A DNA stretch of 23,222 nucleotides from Coptodactyla brooksi (Eukaryota > Arthropoda > Insecta > Coleoptera > Scarabaeidae), in the NCBI GenBank assembly GCA_033557675.1, contig JAWQRM010000395.1:1-23222 (forward strand), in the 5' to 3' direction. The notes beneath the pieces were generated by a model. The model had not been told where the DNA came from. It was given only the letters and a program-made list of their open reading frames with translations, and searched no databases. A program made the position numbers and the translations under genes. Positions within the stretch are counted from its first letter, which is position 1. Every line of letters begins with the position of its first letter. Of the stretch, positions 18,694 through 23,222 are shown one piece after another.

Positions 18694-19251
18694 TTAACGT
18701 CTTCTAGTCTTCTTCTTCTGCTGATTTTTCTTCGGTTGATTACGGGCTGCAGGTGAGGGTTCAACGCTAGACGGACTGTCCACTTCCAGATCGGTCACCG
18801 ACTTGTTTGAGAAATCACTGCAAAAATAAAAGCGGGGTACGTTAAGGAATGTAAAAGAATCGTACAAGTACGATTAAAGGACCCATCTAAATATCTAACT
18901 TACAATAACTCTGCTTGACCGGAGGCAGTTCCTTGCGATCCTTTGATGACATCCTTCGCTCTACGGTCGCGCTTTTTCCTAAATCCGGTCCTTTCGTACT
19001 TCGGTAACCACCGCTCTGGATTTGGGGGAACTTTTGGATCGTAGAATTTAGGAAGTTTACCTTTCTTCTTGTGGCTTTTACGTTTCTGCTTTACAATGCC
19101 AGTTTGACCTTCCAGTAGGCCAACACTATATAAAAATATTTTATGTGAATATCACTCTTATGTACTACTCCGTAAGGACTAATTTACCTTGGCGACGATC
19201 CAGGTTTGGTAGCTGTGCTTTTCTTCGTCGATAACCATACAGAACTTTCAA
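18694..19251 (-). CDS. Srp72: SRP72, C-terminal part (signal recognition particle 72 kDa subunit)
   Basis: Three exons on the minus strand: 19251-19188, 19125-18904 and 18817-18694 (TAA). The phases (2 at both junctions) agree. The middle exon has the hallmark of SRP72, KKKGKLPKFYDPKVPPNPER then WLPKYERTGFRKKRDRRAK, the Lys-rich SRP RNA-binding region. The end is PKKNQQKKKTRRR. The 19251-19188 exon (ESSVWLSTKKSTATKPGSSP) fits the segment just before it in the family, but its acceptor (GATACAG) has a poor pyrimidine tract. The N-terminal TPR repeats, some 500 residues, are not in the window: the upstream 4 kb holds a piggyBac relic, repeats and plus-strand exons. Either a long intron separates them or this is a detached 3' fragment. 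The gene is convergent with the YGPP gene, about 230 bp from its stop. Confidence 0.85.
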
Positions 19252-19357
19252 CTGTATCAATGTCCGATATTTTCAAATTTTATCAAACCTTCATATCAAT
19301 AATAATAATAATATTATTTCAACACCAAACTATGACAAACTATATAAGATAAGGCTA

Positions 19358-19975
19358 TTGATAACTAATCTAAATAGAATCTTCCGAAAATTGAGAAAAC
19401 TTGATCAATGCCAATCATTCGACGAAAGTATGATCCTGTTCAAAGGAAGATCTAGAATTAAGCAATATAACCCAATGAAACTTACAAAGCTTTTGGATAT
19501 AAATTACGGTATATATCTGATATGTCAGGGTATGGCTATAAATTTGATGTATACCAAGGGAGGGGTACAAATACTGTTTCAGAATTTGAGTTCAGCGGCA
19601 CCGTTGTAAAGAAATTAACAAATTCAAGCAAGGGGAAAAACCACATAGCTATGATGGATAATTATATTTTCTTCCGTTAATCTTTTTGAGTACTTGAAAT
19701 CTCAAAGTATATTTGCATGTGGCAATGTCAGATCTAACGGGAGAGGTTTACCAAAGTTGGTAGCACATAAATCTCTAAAAATACGAAACTCTGATTATCG
19801 TATATCTAATTAAGATTTATTGTATGTGAAGTGGAAAGATAATCGTTGTGTATATTTATTGTCAAATTAACATGAAACTGACTCATGCTTTGTTCAAAGA
19901 ATTCCGAAGGATGGAAGCAAAATTAATGTATCTTGCTCATCAATTGTAAAAGATTGCAATGAACATAGTAATCCA
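19358..19975 (+). pseudogene. Decayed piggyBac-family transposase fragment
   Basis: Conceptual translation in shifting frames gives known piggyBac (DDE_Tnp_1_7) phrases in the right order: SFDESMILFKGRSRIKQYNP, then GYKFDVYQGRGTNTVSEFE, KGKNHIAMMDNY, VNLFEYLKSQSIFACGNVRS, DYRISN, DLLYVKWKDNR and IPKDGSKINVSCSS. Several frameshifts and stops (for example near 19676 and 19810) disable it. The N-terminal DNA-binding part and the terminal repeats are not found. It lies opposite to SRP72. Confidence 0.85.
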
Positions 19976-20500
19976 TAGTAATGATAAATATGTTTTTCAA
20001 GTAATTACTTATAAAAAGTGCCTAGAAAATCTTTATCTGTGTTATATAGTAAGGTGGAATACAATAGTAATAAGTAGGTAAATATATTTTTCAAAGAATA
20101 GATTATAAAAATTTTTACCTAAATATTTTGTTTACTAAGTTCTGCCCTGCGCTTGCCTACTACCGGGTTTCCATTCTCTGCTAGGTTGTAAAAGATTGTC
20201 AAACCGATCACAAACTGGGAAGACTATACCTGCAGATATCGGCCTGAAATTTTGTACACAAATGTGAAGGCATAATATATAATCGCTATAATTTTCTTTT
20301 TCTCAACATAAATAAATTGATAAGATGCTGAAGCATCATACAGTTTTGAAAATACTTTATTGAATTGTTCAGAATCAGAATCAGAATTAGCTGGATTTGT
20401 CAACATTTCAGTTCGTGAACGGAGTCAACGAACGAATTAAGTTCGTAACCCAAAGTACCACTGTGTATAATTATAATCGATGACATGTTATCAGGGAACC
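19976..20500. other. Unassigned AT-rich region
   Basis: Between the piggyBac relic and the tandem duplication I see only AT-rich sequence with short open frames (for example 20224-20406 minus) lacking any family motif. It may include more transposon remains, since AAATATGTTTTTCAAGTA near 19986 and AAATATATTTTTCAAAGA near 20080 are alike. Confidence 0.5.
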
Positions 20501-20509
20501 TAACACCTT

Positions 20510-21075
20510 TAAACTTTACCTGTCTCTTAAGGCTGTTATTACATACAATAATAAACATTTTACTGCTCGTCTGGTATTTTAACCGGAATTAAAACCAAAC
20601 TGGTAATTATAAAAATATTCGTTCCTTCACGAAAAGGTCATATGCTCTGTTCTTCCTTCTAACTAAAAAGAAATTATAAACTTCTTGAGGTGGTAAAGAA
20701 AACAATGACAAATCACCTGAGCTGCCGAGGATTTCTACTAACTCTTAGGAAGATCATTCCCGTTTCTCCTAGATTCAAAAAACCCGAACAACTGCATGCT
20801 ACCGCTGTAACATTATAATATAAAACATGCGATGTTTGAGCAATTATAATCGTAACAACTTTAAACTTTATGTGTCTTTTAAGGCTATTGTTACATATGA
20901 CAATAAACATTTTACTGCTCGTCTGGTATTTTTGCCAGACTTAAAATCAAACTTGTAATTACAAAAATATTCGTTCTTTCACGAGAAGGTTGTACGTACG
21001 CTGCAGAACGTTTGTTATTCTTCGTAATTAGAAAGAAATTATAAATTTCTTCTATTTTTTTTTTGTTAGTGGCAA
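20510..21075. repeat. Tandem duplication, two copies offset by about 352 bp
   Basis: Copy 1 (about 20510-20700) and copy 2 (about 20860-21075) share TTTAAACTTTA, AATAAACATTTTACTGCTCG followed by TCTGGTATTTT, AAAAATATTCGTTC(C/T)TTCACGA and AAAGAAATTATAAA in the same order, with small indels. Open frames on the minus strand inside it (20713-20910, 20912-21112) have no recognisable content. Confidence 0.75.
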
Positions 21076-21132
21076 TAGTAAAGTTATTAGGATCGGAAGT
21101 AAATAATACCATTCATCACCCGTCTGCTATAG

Positions 21133-21420
21133 GGGTAGAAGCTTCGTACGATACGGAAATTCTCAAATTGATGCCGGGTAAGTTGACGACGTTCCAAATT
21201 TGATGATTCGCTCGTCTCATAAAAATGTTATTTCAGAAGACGAACAACGTACGGACGTACATCGTCTTAAAGACTTCTACACTGCCACGCCAATTTTTTG
21301 CGCCCATTGTAAGTGAAATGAAACTTTTAAAATCGATTCCGACTATTAATTTTTCTCCCAATTTTGTTATAGGTGAAGATTATATTTGGGGTGCGGGGAT
21401 CGTTGGAGAGGAATGCTTGG
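21133..21420 (+). CDS. Three exons of a C1-domain (zinc-binding, DAG/phorbol-type fold) protein, partial
   Basis: Exons 21133-21177, 21237-21308 and 21373-21420 have good splice signals (acceptors CTGCTATAG, TTATTTCAG, TTGTTATAG; donors GTAAGT, GTAAGT, GTAAGA) and phases that agree (each ends in phase 1). Joined they read GVEASYDTEILKLMPE, then DEQRTDVHRLKDFYTATPIF, then CAHCEDYIWGAGIVGEECLG. This fits the C1 signature H-x12-C-x2-C-x13-C-x2 exactly across two introns; the remaining C, H and C ligands would be on the next exon, which I do not find within the window. Upstream exons are also not seen. C1 domains occur in kinases, Rho/Ras regulators and adaptors; I cannot tell which, nor whether it binds diacylglycerol. 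A transcript confirming these junctions would settle it. Confidence 0.6.
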
Positions 21421-22640
21421 GTAAGAAGAATTTTATTATTACCTATTGGATCGATACAAACATTACTACTAATACAACTTTATTTTACTTTTGTTAGTCG
21501 ATTTTTAGGAGAATTTTAAAATAAAATTTTAATGCTACGAGCAGTTGACGCATTTTAAAGTACAACTAGCGCTTTTAACTGAAACTTACAAAATTGAAGA
21601 TAGAAAATGGAATTATGCCACGTAGAAGCACAGTGTTTAGAATGCGATACCTTGAAGCGGATTAAAAAAAATTTGAAAGACCTCCGAAATAATCTCTCGG
21701 TTATTGTACTATAATAAAGCAACTTTTGCTAATTTGACAGTTTTAAAATAAAGTCCTAGCGTTTAGAATATTACAAACAAAACGTCGGAACAAAGTTCAG
21801 GGTAAAATTTTACCAGCTTGCGTTTTCGGCAAGTGTTGCGAAATATTGACAAGGAGTCGGCCGATGGTTTTTTTACGAACTCTCGAGTTTAAAGAAATGA
21901 TAAAATTGACGATGAGAATTAGCGCAATTATAACAAAATTATGCAGCAAATGCAGATTTAAAATAAAGTCTGCATCAAAGCGAAATTGCTAGCTCGTATA
22001 AAATATTGCCGAGCGCATTGACTAGAAGTTCTTATTAGTTGATTTTTAGATTTCTTAAGTATATTTGGAAGAAAAGTCGAAGCGGAAATTACATGTTCGA
22101 TAAAAGTTGAAGTTGGAGTCGATAAATTTCAAAGGAAGACGTCACAAAGAATCTATTGCTTGCATTGTGAATTGAGCGACTTTTGCTAATTAGACAGTTT
22201 TAAAATAAAGAGGTCAAAAAGAATTTTGTGCTTAACGTATTATAAACAAAAGTATTGGAGTAGAATTACCAGATTGCACTTTCGATAAATGTTGTGAAAT
22301 ATAAGTCAGCCGGTGATTTTCTTGCGAACTGTCAAGTTTAGAGAAATAACAGCATCGAGGATGATAATTAGTGGAGTTATAACAAAAATACGCAACTGTT
22401 GCAGATTTCGAGTAAAGTACGCTTCGAAGTGAAATTGCTAACTTGGACAATATTTCGAAACATATTTACGAAGAGTTTTAATTAGCCGATATTTAGAGGA
22501 CTGAAAATTATGGGAATTACCGAAACCGTATAAGTTGAAGTTGCGGAAACTATCCAAAGACGCTAAAAAATGAAATGATTTATTGTATATAAACATATTT
22601 TTAAGAAAAGTCGCTATTTTCCATAAAAACATTTTTATGT
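21421..22640. repeat. Diverged tandem repeat of about 450-550 bp, two copies and a trace of a third
   Basis: GCAACTTTTGCTAATTTGAC (about 21718) recurs as CGACTTTTGCTAATTAGAC (about 22181). In both it is followed by AGTTTTAAAATAAAG, then (A/G)TATTA(C/T)(A/T)AACAAAA, GTGAAATAT-type words, a TTATAACAAAA block, GCAGATTT, (C/G)(A/C)GAAATTGCTA and TTAGTTGATTTTTAG or TTAGCCGATATTTAG. A weaker trace starts near 21495 (TTAGTCGATTTTTAG). No coding potential is seen. Confidence 0.6.
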
Positions 22641-22830
22641 AGAGTATAGAAAAGAAAATATTTATTTATTATAAGAATAGATTTCCGTTTTCTCGTCCGA
22701 AGATGCAACATTTAATATCAAATTCTCAAGGATTGATTGCACCTCACTAAGGATCACTCTTCATCATCACCCCCGTGTTAGTTGCTTTTTCTAGTGTTTC
22801 TTTCGAGGGCTATGCCTAATCCGAATATAT

Positions 22831-22842
22831 ACACACACACAC
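22831..22842. repeat. (AC)6 microsatellite
   Basis: A short AC run in the spacer before the right-edge satellite-like repeat. Confidence 0.8.
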
Positions 22843-22874
22843 TGTAAGGCGGAGTTGGTCCCTTAAGCCCTCTT

Positions 22875-23222
22875 TCGTACGTAGATACTGTATGCGAGGT
22901 TCAGAATTGCGATAGAAAATGAACGGCTACTGTGTCGGATATACAGTTTCCGGTACTACACCTATGATTGGACGCGAATACATATAAAAAAGAATGCGTG
23001 TCCGAACAGGTGCGTATGACGTAACGGTCAATCAGAATGCGGATTCGAAAAGGAAAGATACCGAAATTTAGAATAGCGATAGATTCGCGTATATCGCGTA
23101 CAGTATAGATAGTATAATGCAATATAGCGTAGATACTGTAAGCGATGTTCAGAATTCCGATAGTAATGAACTGCTAGTGCATCGAATACGCGGTTTCCGG
23201 TAGTACACCTACGATATAACGC
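22875..23222. repeat. Start of a ~251-bp satellite-like tandem repeat
   Basis: The stretch from GTAGATACTGTATGCGAGGT (about 22879) recurs from GTAGATACTGTAAGCGATGT (about 23130). GTTCAGAATT, GCGATAG or CCGATAG, ATGAAC, GGTTTCCGGTA-type words and TACACCTA follow in the same order. The period is about 251 bp and the second unit runs off the window, so the array may be long. Confidence 0.7.

Noticed and set aside
22875..23222. Telomeric repeat or rRNA/5S unit at the right edge
   Set aside because: No TTAGG runs and no recognisable 5S or rRNA signature; only the ~251-bp period is supported.

Overview
This is eukaryotic nuclear DNA, almost certainly from an insect. The genes are split by short (about 50-90 nt) GT-AG introns in AT-rich sequence. 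The main gene matches the insect 'without children' (woc)/ZMYM family. Its neighbours are a Tyr/Pro-rich secreted protein of cuticle type, the 3' end of SRP72, and piggyBac and MITE debris. I cannot name the species; intron size and the cuticle-type gene would suit a beetle, but that is a guess.

Region 1, minus strand, 15336 down to 1: one woc-like locus. Six shared exons encode an acidic disordered N-terminus, eight MYM-type zinc fingers and a Pro-rich stretch (15336-11067). They are followed by an array of at least five C-terminal cassettes: D, C, B, A and the edge of a fifth, '0', cut by the left end of the window. Each full cassette has a variable linker exon plus four exons encoding the Crypton-recombinase-related DUF3504 domain, its own stop codon and its own AATAAA signal. 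Every linker acceptor has the same phase, and all of them match the phase-1 donor of the last shared exon at 11067. Cassettes A, C and D read open from linker to stop. B has an early in-frame stop in its linker unless an AG 15 nt downstream is used. The layout recalls mod(mdg4) and lola, where a common 5' part joins alternative 3' parts. Repeated inter-cassette DNA, a minisatellite that became a coding RGG-like tract in linker A, decayed exon relics, a MITE and a 21-bp palindromic minisatellite show an actively changing array.

Region 2, 15337-17168: intergenic, with about seven diverged tandem repeats (15.8-16.6 kb) between woc and the next gene. Region 3, plus strand 17169-18463: a two-exon gene for a secreted protein with YGPP repeats. 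Region 4, minus strand 18694-19251: the last three recognisable exons of SRP72, convergent with the YGPP gene. Region 5, 19252-23222: a decayed piggyBac transposase, tandem duplications, three small plus-strand exons that together build most of a C1 zinc-binding domain, diverged ~450-550-bp repeats, and the start of a ~251-bp satellite-like repeat at the right edge.

The window therefore reads as a chromatin/transcription-factor gene whose C-terminal module has been multiplied. All exon limits come from reading splice sites and phases by eye; no transcript data were available.
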